Shown one piece after another: positions 18,742-26,679 of a stretch of DNA of 49,464 bases. Position numbers and translations under genes: made by a program. The stretch lies in NCBI GenBank assembly GCA_015490555.1, contig WFXO01000005.1:1-49464 (forward strand), written 5' to 3'. This DNA comes from Caldifarciminota bacterium. GTDB lineage: Bacteria; Hydrothermota; Hydrothermia; WGAB01. How positions within the stretch are numbered: position 1 is the first letter of the stretch; each line of letters starts with the position of its first letter. The notes beneath the pieces are model-generated. The model made no database searches. It had not been told where the DNA came from and saw only the letters and a list, made by a program, of their open reading frames with translations.

Positions 18742-20073
18742 TCAGTCTTTTCCTGCAATCTTCATTTGACGAACCATGAACGTCGGTGTCGCGAGACTCC
18801 CTCGAAATTCCAAATCATTGGCCACGCGGTCAATGGTGGCATAGAGTTCTTCCAACCCGAGGGAGATGGTCACTCCCTGCACTGGGTCGCTCAACGCCCC
18901 GTTGGAAATCAATCGGCCATAGGCTCCTGTGGAAAAGTTCCCCGAGACTACATCCAAACCAAAGCCCAAGGTCCCCATCACGTAAAATCCACGGTCTATC
19001 GAGGCAATGATCTCTTCTGGGGTGTCCTCTCCCGGTTGCATGTAGAGATTGGTCAGCCCGATCCCAGGGCGATACCGATAAGAACGGAAGCCATTTCCTG
19101 TCGGTTCTCGTCCTCCTTCCTTGGCACTCCGGAGGTTGTCCACAGGCAGTTTGGGGACCCCTTGATCGACCAGGACTTTCCGTTGGGTGGGAACCCCCTC
19201 ATCATCGACCGGGGTAGACCCTGGCGCGTCTTCCATGGCCGGGTCTTCGATTACAGTCAGCAGGGGAGAAAACAGGGGCTTTCCCAAACGACCCGCAATA
19301 AAGGACCGATTTTTGTTGAGATTCTCGCCCTGTAAGGCCTGGAAGATGGCCCAGAGCAATCGTGTCCCGACAACAGGGGCAAAGACGACGGGCATTTCAT
19401 CGGTGGGAATGGGTTTCCCACCCAAGACGTCCTTTGCTCGCTGGAAGGCCTCCTGGGCTACCCGATCGGCGGGCGGGAGTTGATCCCAAAATCGCCGGCT
19501 CCATCCCGCATAACCCTCCATCTTTTCCCCTTTTTGATCTAATCTTACTTCCGCCCCCAAGGAGAAAGACGTGCTCCACCGCTCCATCTCCATCCCTTTG
19601 GAGGTGACCAGAACGACATGGGCCCGACTCTTTTGAGCCGATCCCTTCTTGAGTCCGATGAGGGAACTTCGGGGATAGGCTTGAACCACAGATTTGGCGT
19701 GATCAACCAAGGCTTCTGGAGTCAACTGTTTGTAGGTCAGATCGACCAGTTTCATCGGGGTGAGGGCTGGGAGAGGTCCTTCGGGCATGACATAGCCGGG
19801 GTCTTCCTCCGCAAATCGAAACAGCGCAATGGCACGTTCTAAGAGTTCCTGAAGGCCCGCGTCCGACAGGTCATTGGAATCCACAAAAGCCGTACGGGTC
19901 CCTTGCTGGATGAGCAATCCCACCCCCTGGGAGCGCCGGAAATCTACGCGGTCGATGTCGTCGTTTTTCCACGAGGCCCGAACGCTTTCACTCCAGACCA
20001 TATAAACTTCCGCCTGAAACTTCTTCTTTTCGGTCCATTTCAGCAGTTTCAGGGCTTGGTCTTTGAGCGTCAT
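18742..20073 (-). CDS. tldE: TldE/PmbA-type subunit of the TldD/TldE protease
   Basis: 443-residue protein of the TldD/PmbA superfamily lacking the HExxxH zinc motif, as expected of the non-catalytic TldE (PmbA) partner. TldD/TldE is a heterodimeric metalloprotease that degrades unfolded peptides and in some bacteria matures peptides such as microcin B17. Conserved C-terminal features are seen in [23 protein letters not shown] at 20073 has TAGGAGGT 6 nt upstream and overlaps the tldD TGA (ATGA). No signal peptide is visible, although its partner TldD has one. Confidence 0.9.
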   Translation of the reverse strand: MTLKDQALKLLKWTEKKKFQAEVYMVWSESVRASWKNDDIDRVDFRRSQGVGLLIQQGTRTAFVDSNDLSDAGLQELLERAIALFRFAEEDPGYVMPEGPLPALTPMKLVDLTYKQLTPEALVDHAKSVVQAYPRSSLIGLKKGSAQKSRAHVVLVTSKGMEMERWSTSFSLGAEVRLDQKGEKMEGYAGWSRRFWDQLPPADRVAQEAFQRAKDVLGGKPIPTDEMPVVFAPVVGTRLLWAIFQALQGENLNKNRSFIAGRLGKPLFSPLLTVIEDPAMEDAPGSTPVDDEGVPTQRKVLVDQGVPKLPVDNLRSAKEGGREPTGNGFRSYRYRPGIGLTNLYMQPGEDTPEEIIASIDRGFYVMGTLGFGLDVVSGNFSTGAYGRLISNGALSDPVQGVTISLGLEELYATIDRVANDLEFRGSLATPTFMVRQMKIAGKD

Positions 20074-21557
20074 GCGCGACCTCCTACGGTGATTTTCCCG
20101 ATCCTCAACGTCGGTTGCCCCGTCGTTACAGGGACCCACTGCCCCTTGCCACAGGTCCCGGGACCGTAATCCCAATCCGATCCGACCATATCAATGGTTT
20201 TCAGGACTTCAGGGCCGTTGCCAATGAGGGTTGCGCCCCGCACGGGCACCGTGAGTTCCCCGTTCTCGATGAGATATGCTTCACGGACGGTAAAGGTAAA
20301 AGTGCCGCTCGTCGGATCCACCTGGCCACCGGAAAAAGATTTACAGTAGATGCCATACTTGGTGGCGCGAATGATCTCCTCCGGGGGTGTTTCCCCTGCC
20401 AGGATGTAGGTATTACTCATCCGAACCAGGGGAGGATAGCGGTAGGACTCTCGCCGGCCATTGCCGGTCCGGGGAAGTCCCAGTTTTTTGGCGGAACGGA
20501 TGTCCGTCATGTAAGCCACCAGGACCCCTCGCTCGATCAATACGGTCTTCTGCGAAGGGGTGCCTTCGTCGTCGACATTGTACGAGCCACGTGCATGGGG
20601 AAGGGTTGCATCGTCCAACAAGGTCACCAGTTCAGAGCCGACTTTTTGTCCCAGTTTTCCCGTATAAAAGGAGGAGCCTTCTGCGACGGTATCGCCCTCT
20701 AAGCCATGGCCGATCGCTTCGTGGAACAAGACCCCGCCCCAGCCCTTTTCCAAGACCACGGGGAACTCGCCTGCGGGTGCATCCTGTGCATCCAACATCG
20801 TCACAGCCTCACGGGCCGCTTCTCGTGCAACGTCTTCCGGAGAGAACTGATCGAAGAGTTCGAAGCCGCCTTTGATGGACACCCGTTTTCGCCCTAAATG
20901 CCGCCGATCTCCCCGCTGAGCCAGGACCTGGACAGTGAAGTAGATGACGGGCTGTTCATCACCGGTCAGGACCCCCTCAGAGGTCAGGATTTGGAACCGA
21001 CGGAGATCCTCCGAATAGGATACACGGACGTTGAGCACATGGTCATCATAAGCATAGGCTGCCTCTTCTGCACGTCGAACAACCTCCACACGGCGATCTT
21101 CTGGGAGCGTCTCCAGAGGGATTTTCGGGGTGAGAAGCCCTCGGTCGTACGACCGGTATTCAGGGGTTACAGAAATGCGTTGGGGATGGGGTTGTGTGAC
21201 CACCGCACGGGCTGCTTGTGCTGCCTGGAGTCCTGAGCGTACATCCATCTCATCCGCATACGCATACCCGGTACTTTCACCTCGGACGACACGGACCCCG
21301 ATGCCCTGCTCGATCCCCCAGTGTAACTCTTCCATTTTCCGCTGATCCACGGTGATCTGGCGTCGGATCCGGTGTTCCACAAAGACATCGGCAAAATCTC
21401 CGCCATTCCAAAGCGCTTGTTCCAAAATTTTCTTGAGATCCTCTGGATCCATCAGGCCCTCCTTCGGGTTCGTTCCCTCACTTGACCAGAGGGGGATCGG
21501 ACGGAACGCCAAGAGTCCCAATCCAATGAGACTTTGCAAAAACTGACGTCGATCCAT
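20070..21557 (-). CDS. tldD: TldD-type zinc metalloprotease subunit with N-terminal Tat signal
   Basis: 495-residue catalytic partner of the TldD/TldE protease. The zinc motif HEAIGH (about residues 279-284) is intact, and a C-terminal cysteine in GTCGKGQ (about 469) matches the third metal ligand region. The first 26 residues begin MDRRQFLQSLIGLG and continue hydrophobic to about PLWSS, a twin-arginine (Tat) export signal; classic E. coli TldD has none. The start ATG has no Shine-Dalgarno but a good promoter with its -10 box 7 nt upstream. It heads tldD-tldE-yjbQ-acyltransferase-holB and is divergent from proline dehydrogenase. Export is inferred. Confidence 0.92.
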   Translation of the reverse strand: MDRRQFLQSLIGLGLLAFRPIPLWSSEGTNPKEGLMDPEDLKKILEQALWNGGDFADVFVEHRIRRQITVDQRKMEELHWGIEQGIGVRVVRGESTGYAYADEMDVRSGLQAAQAARAVVTQPHPQRISVTPEYRSYDRGLLTPKIPLETLPEDRRVEVVRRAEEAAYAYDDHVLNVRVSYSEDLRRFQILTSEGVLTGDEQPVIYFTVQVLAQRGDRRHLGRKRVSIKGGFELFDQFSPEDVAREAAREAVTMLDAQDAPAGEFPVVLEKGWGGVLFHEAIGHGLEGDTVAEGSSFYTGKLGQKVGSELVTLLDDATLPHARGSYNVDDEGTPSQKTVLIERGVLVAYMTDIRSAKKLGLPRTGNGRRESYRYPPLVRMSNTYILAGETPPEEIIRATKYGIYCKSFSGGQVDPTSGTFTFTVREAYLIENGELTVPVRGATLIGNGPEVLKTIDMVGSDWDYGPGTCGKGQWVPVTTGQPTLRIGKITVGGRA

Positions 21558-21564
21558 GTCGAAA

Positions 21565-21593
21565 GTTATACAGGCCCCTCCCCAGGAGGGCAA
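21565..21593 (-). promoter_or_regulatory. Promoter of the tldD operon, probably leaderless
   Basis: On the minus strand: TTGCCC (21588-21593), 17 nt, TATAAC (21565-21570; 5 of 6 to TATAAT), then 7 nt to the tldD ATG. The short distance leaves no room for a ribosome-binding site. The -10 context CTGTATAA is identical to that of the divergent proline dehydrogenase gene. Confidence 0.65.
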
Positions 21594-21689
21594 ATCACGA
21601 CTGTTCCCCCCATCGAACTCCGTCGTGTGCTTGTGCTTTCAGCGATATGGAATCCTATGTAGGGATACCCTCGTGATTTCAACGGTCTG

Positions 21690-21695
21690 TATAAT
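21690..21695 (+). promoter_or_regulatory. -10 box of the proline dehydrogenase gene, probably leaderless
   Basis: Perfect TATAAT lying 6 nt before the ATG at 21702, in the context CTGTATAAT. There is no Shine-Dalgarno. No convincing -35 hexamer is present at 16-18 nt spacing, so an activator or another sigma contact may be needed. The 144-nt divergent region 21558-21701 holds this and the tldD promoter and nothing else that I recognise. Confidence 0.5.
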
Positions 21696-21701
21696 TGACG
21701 T

Positions 21702-22628
21702 ATGACACGGGGCTTTTTTCTATGGCTTTCCAATCGTCGATCCTTAAAACGCCTCACCCGTGACGTTCCCCCGTTTTGGAAACTGGCTTCCCGCTTTGTA
21801 GCGGGCCACACCTTAGATGAAGCCATGGACGTGGTCCGATCCCTGAACCGGGAAGGGATCCGGGTCACTTTAGATCACCTGGGGGAAAATACAACAAATC
21901 CCGAAGAAGCCGTTCGAGCCGGGGAGGCGTATCTCGAGATCCTCCGCCGCATCCACCAGGAAGGTCTGGACGCCAGCATCTCCCTGAAACTCACCCAGAT
22001 GGGACTGGACCTCTCGGACCGGATCGTCCGCGACATCATGGACCGGATTGTCTCCCTCGCCTACGAACTCAACAACTTCGTACGCATTGATATGGAAAGT
22101 TCTGCCTATACGCAGAAAACGTTGGACCTCTTCTATTGGCTTCACGGGAAATACAACGACCATGTGGGGATTGTCATCCAAGCGTACCTGTATCGCAGTG
22201 AGCAGGATATCCGGGATCTGATCGAGATCGGCGCCAACGTTCGGCTCTGTAAAGGGGCCTACAAAGAACCCCCGGAGATTGCGTTTCCCAAAAAGCGTGA
22301 CGTCGACGAAAACTACATACGGCTCCTGGATCTTCTGCTCAGTCCGGAGGCCATCGAAAAAGGCACGTTCACCGCGATTGCGACCCACGACGAGGCTCTG
22401 ATTCAGTACGCCAAAGACCTCGCTGCGAAACGGAACATCTCAACCGATCACTTCGAATTCCAAATGCTCTATGGCATTCGCAATGACCTCCAGCGGGCCT
22501 TGGTGCGTGAGGGGTATGGGGTCCGAGTCTATGTTCCTTTTGGCACGGAATGGTATCCCTATTTTATGCGGCGGTTGGCGGAGAGGCCGGCCAACGTCTT
22601 CTTTGTTTTGAAAAACCTTTTCCGTTAG
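21702..22628 (+). CDS. Proline dehydrogenase (monofunctional)
   Basis: 308-residue FAD-dependent enzyme oxidising L-proline to pyrroline-5-carboxylate and feeding electrons to the quinone pool. Family motifs are seen in order: VTLDHLGE, ISLKLTQMG, RIDMESS, IVIQAYLYR, VRLCKGAYKE, IATHDE, FEFQMLYGIR and YVPFGTEWYPYFMRRLAERP, which contains the proline-binding Arg pair. It matches the roughly 300-residue PutB-type enzymes of Gram-positives and thermophiles rather than bifunctional PutA. No pyrroline-5-carboxylate dehydrogenase gene is in the window. It is a single-gene unit on the plus strand, converging on the next gene with only 4 nt between stops. Confidence 0.94.
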   Translation: MTRGFFLWLSNRRSLKRLTRDVPPFWKLASRFVAGHTLDEAMDVVRSLNREGIRVTLDHLGENTTNPEEAVRAGEAYLEILRRIHQEGLDASISLKLTQMGLDLSDRIVRDIMDRIVSLAYELNNFVRIDMESSAYTQKTLDLFYWLHGKYNDHVGIVIQAYLYRSEQDIRDLIEIGANVRLCKGAYKEPPEIAFPKKRDVDENYIRLLDLLLSPEAIEKGTFTAIATHDEALIQYAKDLAAKRNISTDHFEFQMLYGIRNDLQRALVREGYGVRVYVPFGTEWYPYFMRRLAERPANVFFVLKNLFR

Positions 22629-22632
22629 CCGT

Positions 22633-23244
22633 TCACATTAAGTGGAGCCAATCGGAGAGGAGGAACCCTACCCGCCCAATGAGGAGGGAGACCCGCGCCA
22701 TCACCGTATAGCCAAAGGTTGCCCCGAAGGCGATCATAATGAAGTAAATTCCGATGCGCGCCACCCATCCCATGACCCCCTCTCGTTCCCGGGAAAAGTA
22801 AAAATAGAGCAACGACGTGATCACCCCAAGGATGAGGAGAAAATTGTTGATGGAGTGGAAGGGATGGAGGATGGTTGCCTGGATCTGGGGAAAGAGGAGC
22901 CCCTGGGTGGTGCCGGTGAGGGCCAGCCCCGCACCCAGTCCCACGGCAAAGGCCATGGGGTATCGAGAGTACCAGGCGTATTTGGGGACGATCCGGAAGA
23001 GCATCAAAATCCCCAAAACCAAAGGGATCAAAAGGAGGTCTTTTCCCAAAAGCCCCTGTTTCTGAATGCCCACAAGGAGGTTCGGCGCCACCGTAAAACT
23101 CCAGATGTAGAGAAGCCAGAAGGCGGCGGAAACGCCGACATAAAGGTGTTCTGCGGCTTTGTAAAAGGGGTTATCCCCATACAAAAAACTGAAAATCGCC
23201 AAGGTTAAGAGGGCTGCAAGCCAGATCCCAATTACCGTTGCCAT
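22633..23244 (-). CDS. Unknown six-helix membrane protein (fourth gene of DUF6754 cluster)
   Basis: 203-residue, very hydrophobic protein with about six transmembrane segments (roughly 4-20, 35-55, 70-86, 95-115, 130-147, 160-195 of the chosen frame). I do not recognise a family with known function. Polar landmarks are YGDNPFYKAAEHLYVG after the first helix and HPFHSINNFLL before the fifth. I chose the ATG at 23244, 11 nt after GGAGG; a TTG 9 nt further up is possible. It overlaps the end of the preceding gene by 13 nt, so it is co-translated with the three genes before it. Confidence 0.7.
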   Translation of the reverse strand: MATVIGIWLAALLTLAIFSFLYGDNPFYKAAEHLYVGVSAAFWLLYIWSFTVAPNLLVGIQKQGLLGKDLLLIPLVLGILMLFRIVPKYAWYSRYPMAFAVGLGAGLALTGTTQGLLFPQIQATILHPFHSINNFLLILGVITSLLYFYFSREREGVMGWVARIGIYFIMIAFGATFGYTVMARVSLLIGRVGFLLSDWLHLM

Positions 23245-24026
23245 CGTTCCCAAAACCTCCAGTTGCCATAAAGGATCATGAGGATGATGAGAATGTGGAC
23301 CATGGCCTGTGCGGGCATGCCCCGACTCCCTAAGCCAGGTCGTTGAATCAGAGTTTCGTATTCTGCCGCACCTTTGAGTCCAGCCAGCATTCCAACGAGT
23401 TGCTTCGATTGGATGTATGGATATGTTTCCGGTCCCATGACCGCGGTGACACCGGTAATCAACTTGGCGCCGTATCGGGCCTGGGCAAACTGGATCCAGG
23501 AGCCGTATGTCCCTCCGGAGGCCAGGTCAATGATCAACGCGATATCGTCATAGTTATGGACGTTTTGGAACATCGGCAAAGAATCCAACGGGTTCCCTAA
23601 GGCATCCTCAGGAAAGACATCCCGGATTTCCTGGCCGATTGAGACAATCACTGCTTCCAGGCCAGGCTTGTATCCCAAGTTGGCGTAATCCTCGCCATAG
23701 ACTTTGTTGTGGCGTCGAGCAACCTTTTCCAGGACCTGGACCCCGTTCGGAAGATCCAGCGCACTCTGGAGGGAAAGAATGGCGACTTTTGCCCCCTTTC
23801 GGAACAGGTGCTCAAGGATCGCTTCGTACATCGGGTTCATTTCTGGCATCGTGCTCGGGCCAAAGTCCACGCCGACCAGGACAAGGTCACCGGGTTGCAG
23901 GGCCTCAATCGCTTGATAGGCCATCTCCACGGGAGGTGAGGGTTGGACCCGGGCGGTCCACCGCAGCAAGAGCGGGATGGAAACCGCCAGAAAAACCAAG
24001 GTATAGATGATCCGTCGTGTCCTCAT
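23232..24026 (-). CDS. Unknown envelope protein with helix at each end (third gene of DUF6754 cluster)
   Basis: 264-residue protein with a transmembrane helix near the N-terminus (about 6-24), a soluble domain of about 200 residues and a C-terminal helix (about 240-258). The soluble part alternates strands and helices (for example GDLVLVGVDFGPST, GAKVAILSLQ, LEAVIVSIGQE, IALIIDLASGGTYGS), suggesting a Rossmann-like fold. The segment GAKLITGVTAV followed by KQLVGMLAGL resembles GAIQIAGTTAT and YVLIGEEMLA in the DUF6754-type protein of the same cluster, in the same position relative to the C-terminal helix, so the two may be distant paralogues. ATG at 24026 overlaps the previous stop (ATGA). 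Confidence 0.7.
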   Translation of the reverse strand: MRTRRIIYTLVFLAVSIPLLLRWTARVQPSPPVEMAYQAIEALQPGDLVLVGVDFGPSTMPEMNPMYEAILEHLFRKGAKVAILSLQSALDLPNGVQVLEKVARRHNKVYGEDYANLGYKPGLEAVIVSIGQEIRDVFPEDALGNPLDSLPMFQNVHNYDDIALIIDLASGGTYGSWIQFAQARYGAKLITGVTAVMGPETYPYIQSKQLVGMLAGLKGAAEYETLIQRPGLGSRGMPAQAMVHILIILMILYGNWRFWERWQR

Positions 24027-24634
24027 CGCAAATACGGTCGCTCCAAGCCAAACAGAATCCGAAAGGCCATGCCTACGGCTCCTAAGGCTACACCGATCTG
24101 GATTCCGCGTTGGGCCGCAAGGTTCGGAATCGACATAATCCACTCGGTGATGCCCGCAAAGGCCTGCTCACTTACGGGGATTCGGCCGAGCATCACCAGA
24201 ACCGCTGCCAGCAAGAGCAACAAGGCTTCCATGTTCCGGATTCGAAACGCACGGAAGGCCGCTGAGGCCAGGAAAAAGGCCAGGAGGGAAAACATCGTGG
24301 ACTGCAAAGGGGCAAGGATGTACCCGTACACCCACATCAAGGAGGAATACGGTCCAAAGGGGTCTCCCTGCTGGAAGGACCACACCCCTACGGCCAGTGT
24401 TCCGAAGAATCCCATGAGAAGAATCAAGGAGTACAAGACATTTCGGCCTCGTTGGAGGTTTTTCAAATGGGTCCCGACCAGGTTCAGGAGACCGACCACC
24501 AGGGCAAAGGCGGACACGATCGTATACCACAAGAGTAAGGTCTGCTGGAGGTTTTGGAGAGGGCGGATAAAGAACGCCGCAAGGATCAAAAATCCTGTAA
24601 CGACGGAGAACGCGAAGGGCAACGTCCGCTTCAT
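24023..24634 (-). CDS. Unknown polytopic membrane protein (second gene of DUF6754 cluster)
   Basis: 203-residue protein with about six transmembrane helices (roughly 5-23, 33-53, 64-84, 96-125, 133-150, 170-195). No known family recognised. A short loop with HLKNLQRGRNVLYS after helix 2 is strongly basic and so probably cytoplasmic. The ATG overlaps the TGA of the DUF6754-type gene and its own TGA overlaps the next ATG, which indicates tight translational coupling and probable complex formation. Confidence 0.7.
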   Translation of the reverse strand: MKRTLPFAFSVVTGFLILAAFFIRPLQNLQQTLLLWYTIVSAFALVVGLLNLVGTHLKNLQRGRNVLYSLILLMGFFGTLAVGVWSFQQGDPFGPYSSLMWVYGYILAPLQSTMFSLLAFFLASAAFRAFRIRNMEALLLLLAAVLVMLGRIPVSEQAFAGITEWIMSIPNLAAQRGIQIGVALGAVGMAFRILFGLERPYLR

Positions 24635-25404
24635 CGTGTGTTCAGCAAGGGGGTGATGTCAATTCCAAACATCTTCAACACAATCGCCACGATCAGGAAG
24701 ACCACAATTGCCATCTTTGCCCAGTCCTCAGCGCGGATACTGCCAAGGAGGTTCGGCTCTTTGGAGAGGACCGCGGAGGCCGCCAGCATCTCTTCGCCGA
24801 TCAGGACGTAGTCACAGGCGACCACGAAGAACGGCAACTGTGTAGTCGCCGTCGTGCCCGCAATTTGGATGGCCCCGACGCTTTGGGCCGTTTCGGCCAA
24901 GATCAGACTTTCAGCGTAGAAATAGCCCTGGAGGAAGACTGCGCCGGGTTTCTCCCGCAACATGACCCCATCCACACCTGCGGCATAACCAAACTGGTCT
25001 GAGGTCAGATAGAAAATGGAAGTTTCAGAGTAGAGGTCCGGCCGGCCCGCGCTTTGGTATGCTTCTTTGACAATTTCTTGAGCGGTGGCCATCACGATGG
25101 GGTCGGCGTTCGGCATGACGAACCCCACCTGGTATTCTGCCGCCTTCTGTGCAACGCGACGGAGGATCCCCATTGCGGCTAAAACTGCGATGTTGTTGAG
25201 CCCCAGGATTCCGGTGGTATACAAGACTGGACGACCCATTTCTGCGGCACGGCCGACGGCATCGTCCAGGGCCTCTAAGCCCGGGATCTTCCGAAGGCGG
25301 ATCTCACGACGACGAGCCTCACGAATCCAATAGAGGAACAAACTGGCGAGGGCGACCAACACAACCAGGATCCCCACCTTTGTTGTGTCAATCATAGCGG
25401 CCAA
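24631..25404 (-). CDS. DUF6754-like membrane-anchored protein
   Basis: 257-residue protein with an N-terminal helix (about 10-28), a basic stretch REARRREIRLRKIPGLEALDDA, a soluble core of about 170 residues and a C-terminal helix. The core contains GRPVLYTTGILGLNN, VGFVMPNADPIVMATAQEIV, GYAAGVDGVMLREKPGAVF and DYVLIGEEMLAASA; this resembles the DUF6754 family, whose function is unknown. Two starts compete: TTG at 25404 with a perfect AAGGAGGTG at about 8 nt, which I prefer, or ATG at 25395. It begins 48 nt after lysA and heads four overlapping membrane-protein genes. Confidence 0.72.
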   Translation of the reverse strand: MAAMIDTTKVGILVVLVALASLFLYWIREARRREIRLRKIPGLEALDDAVGRAAEMGRPVLYTTGILGLNNIAVLAAMGILRRVAQKAAEYQVGFVMPNADPIVMATAQEIVKEAYQSAGRPDLYSETSIFYLTSDQFGYAAGVDGVMLREKPGAVFLQGYFYAESLILAETAQSVGAIQIAGTTATTQLPFFVVACDYVLIGEEMLAASAVLSKEPNLLGSIRAEDWAKMAIVVFLIVAIVLKMFGIDITPLLNTR

Positions 25405-25418
25405 TGTATAGCACCTCC

Positions 25419-25431
25419 TTGACAAAGTCAA
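25419..25431. promoter_or_regulatory. Palindrome upstream of the DUF6754-like gene
   Basis: TTGACTTTGTCAA (minus strand) is a perfect 5-bp inverted repeat around TTT in the lysA-DUF6754 gap. Its first half also reads as a -35 hexamer (TTGACT, 25426-25431), with TACATT 17 nt downstream, so it could be an operator overlapping a promoter. The strong Shine-Dalgarno lies inside the would-be spacer, which argues against that promoter. Confidence 0.25.
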
Positions 25432-25452
25432 ATCTCGGGCCTTTGGGAACCC

Positions 25453-26679
25453 TCATCCTGTTTCCACAGGACCGATGGGAGGGACTTGTTCCCTGGGGTG
25501 GACCAGACGGTGATGTCCTTCTTCGACCACAACTTCTGGTGGACGAGGACGGAGGTTGTAGTTCGAAGCCATCACATAGCCATACGCGCCGGTGTCCAGG
25601 ATGACGAGGAGGTCGCCAGGTTCTAAGCGTTCGAGACGCACGCTTCGTGCAAACATGTCCGTGTTCTCGCAGATGGGGCCGACCACGGCATACTCCAAAA
25701 TCTGCGAATTCCCAGCCTCTTCTGCGCAAACAATCCGGTGAATTTGTTTGTACAGGGCGGGTCGAACAAAATCGTTCATCCCTGCATCCACAATCGCATA
25801 TCGAATCCCTTTCATTTCCTTGACATACAGCACCCGGGTCACCAGGATGCCTGCCTGCGCCAACAGTGTCCGACCCGGCTCTACAATGACCGGAACCGGC
25901 AGGTCTGCCAAAACGGGAGAAAGCGTCTCCCAAAAAGTAGCCTCGTCCCAGGATTGTTGGTAATCCAGAAAGAAGCCACCCCCAATGTCTAAATATTCCG
26001 GGTGGTCCAACGCATCCAAGAGGGGTCGAACCTTCTCAATGGCTTCCAGATAGGGTGCGGCATCCCGGATTTGGGACCCAAGATGGAAGTGAAGTCCAAC
26101 GAAACGTAGTTTTTCACGAAAGCGGCGGTACAAGGGGAGGACCTGGTCAAGGGGAAACCCAAATTTAGAAGATCCAGAGCCTGTCGCAATCTCTTGCAGC
26201 GTGTGAGGAAATACATCGGGATTGACCCGGATTCCCACCCGGGTGCCAGGGTGATGCGCTGCCAGATACTCGAGTTCCCCGGGGTTTTCCACATGAATCG
26301 CAAAAATTCTGGTTGCAGCGGCGAGATCTAATTCCTCAGGCGTCTTGCCCACTCCGGCAAATACAATTTTGTCAGGGGGGATCTTTGCACGAAGAGCCTG
26401 CCGGAGTTCCCCTTGAGAAACTACATCGGCCCCGGCTCCCAAAGACGCCAAGGTTTTGAGGACTGCAAGGTTCGCGTTCGTCTTCACCGAATAAGCAACG
26501 AATTTGACGTTCGGGATCCGTGAAACCCAGTGTTGGTACCGATGTCGGATCCAGGCCAGATCGTAAACATAAAGTGGGGTTCCGTAGGTTTCCGCCAGTT
26601 CGGGGACGGGTACTCCCCCAAAATGGAGTACACCTTCAATCCGTTGAACACCCAACGAAGTCTTTACCGAACCATCCAT
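25453..26679 (-). CDS. lysA: Diaminopimelate decarboxylase
   Basis: 408-residue PLP enzyme converting meso-diaminopimelate to L-lysine, the last step of lysine synthesis. The PLP lysine is Lys66 in VAYSVKTNAN; other family motifs are HFHLGSQI, DIGGGFFLDY, EPGRTLLAQAG, the substrate-binding VGPICENTDMF and GAYGYVMASNYN. The chosen ATG at 26679 overlaps the 3' end of the M23 peptidase gene by 16 nt, with GGAAG 12 nt upstream. It is the only metabolic gene at the end of the surface-protein cluster; a link through peptidoglycan diaminopimelate is possible but unproven. Confidence 0.95.
   Translation of the reverse strand: MDGSVKTSLGVQRIEGVLHFGGVPVPELAETYGTPLYVYDLAWIRHRYQHWVSRIPNVKFVAYSVKTNANLAVLKTLASLGAGADVVSQGELRQALRAKIPPDKIVFAGVGKTPEELDLAAATRIFAIHVENPGELEYLAAHHPGTRVGIRVNPDVFPHTLQEIATGSGSSKFGFPLDQVLPLYRRFREKLRFVGLHFHLGSQIRDAAPYLEAIEKVRPLLDALDHPEYLDIGGGFFLDYQQSWDEATFWETLSPVLADLPVPVIVEPGRTLLAQAGILVTRVLYVKEMKGIRYAIVDAGMNDFVRPALYKQIHRIVCAEEAGNSQILEYAVVGPICENTDMFARSVRLERLEPGDLLVILDTGAYGYVMASNYNLRPRPPEVVVEEGHHRLVHPREQVPPIGPVETG

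Noticed and set aside
25403-25431. Promoter TTGACT-17-TACATT before the DUF6754-like gene, as a fourth leaderless case
   Set aside because: A perfect AAGGAGGTG ribosome site lies within the proposed spacer and serves a TTG start, which could not be used if transcription began at the ATG.
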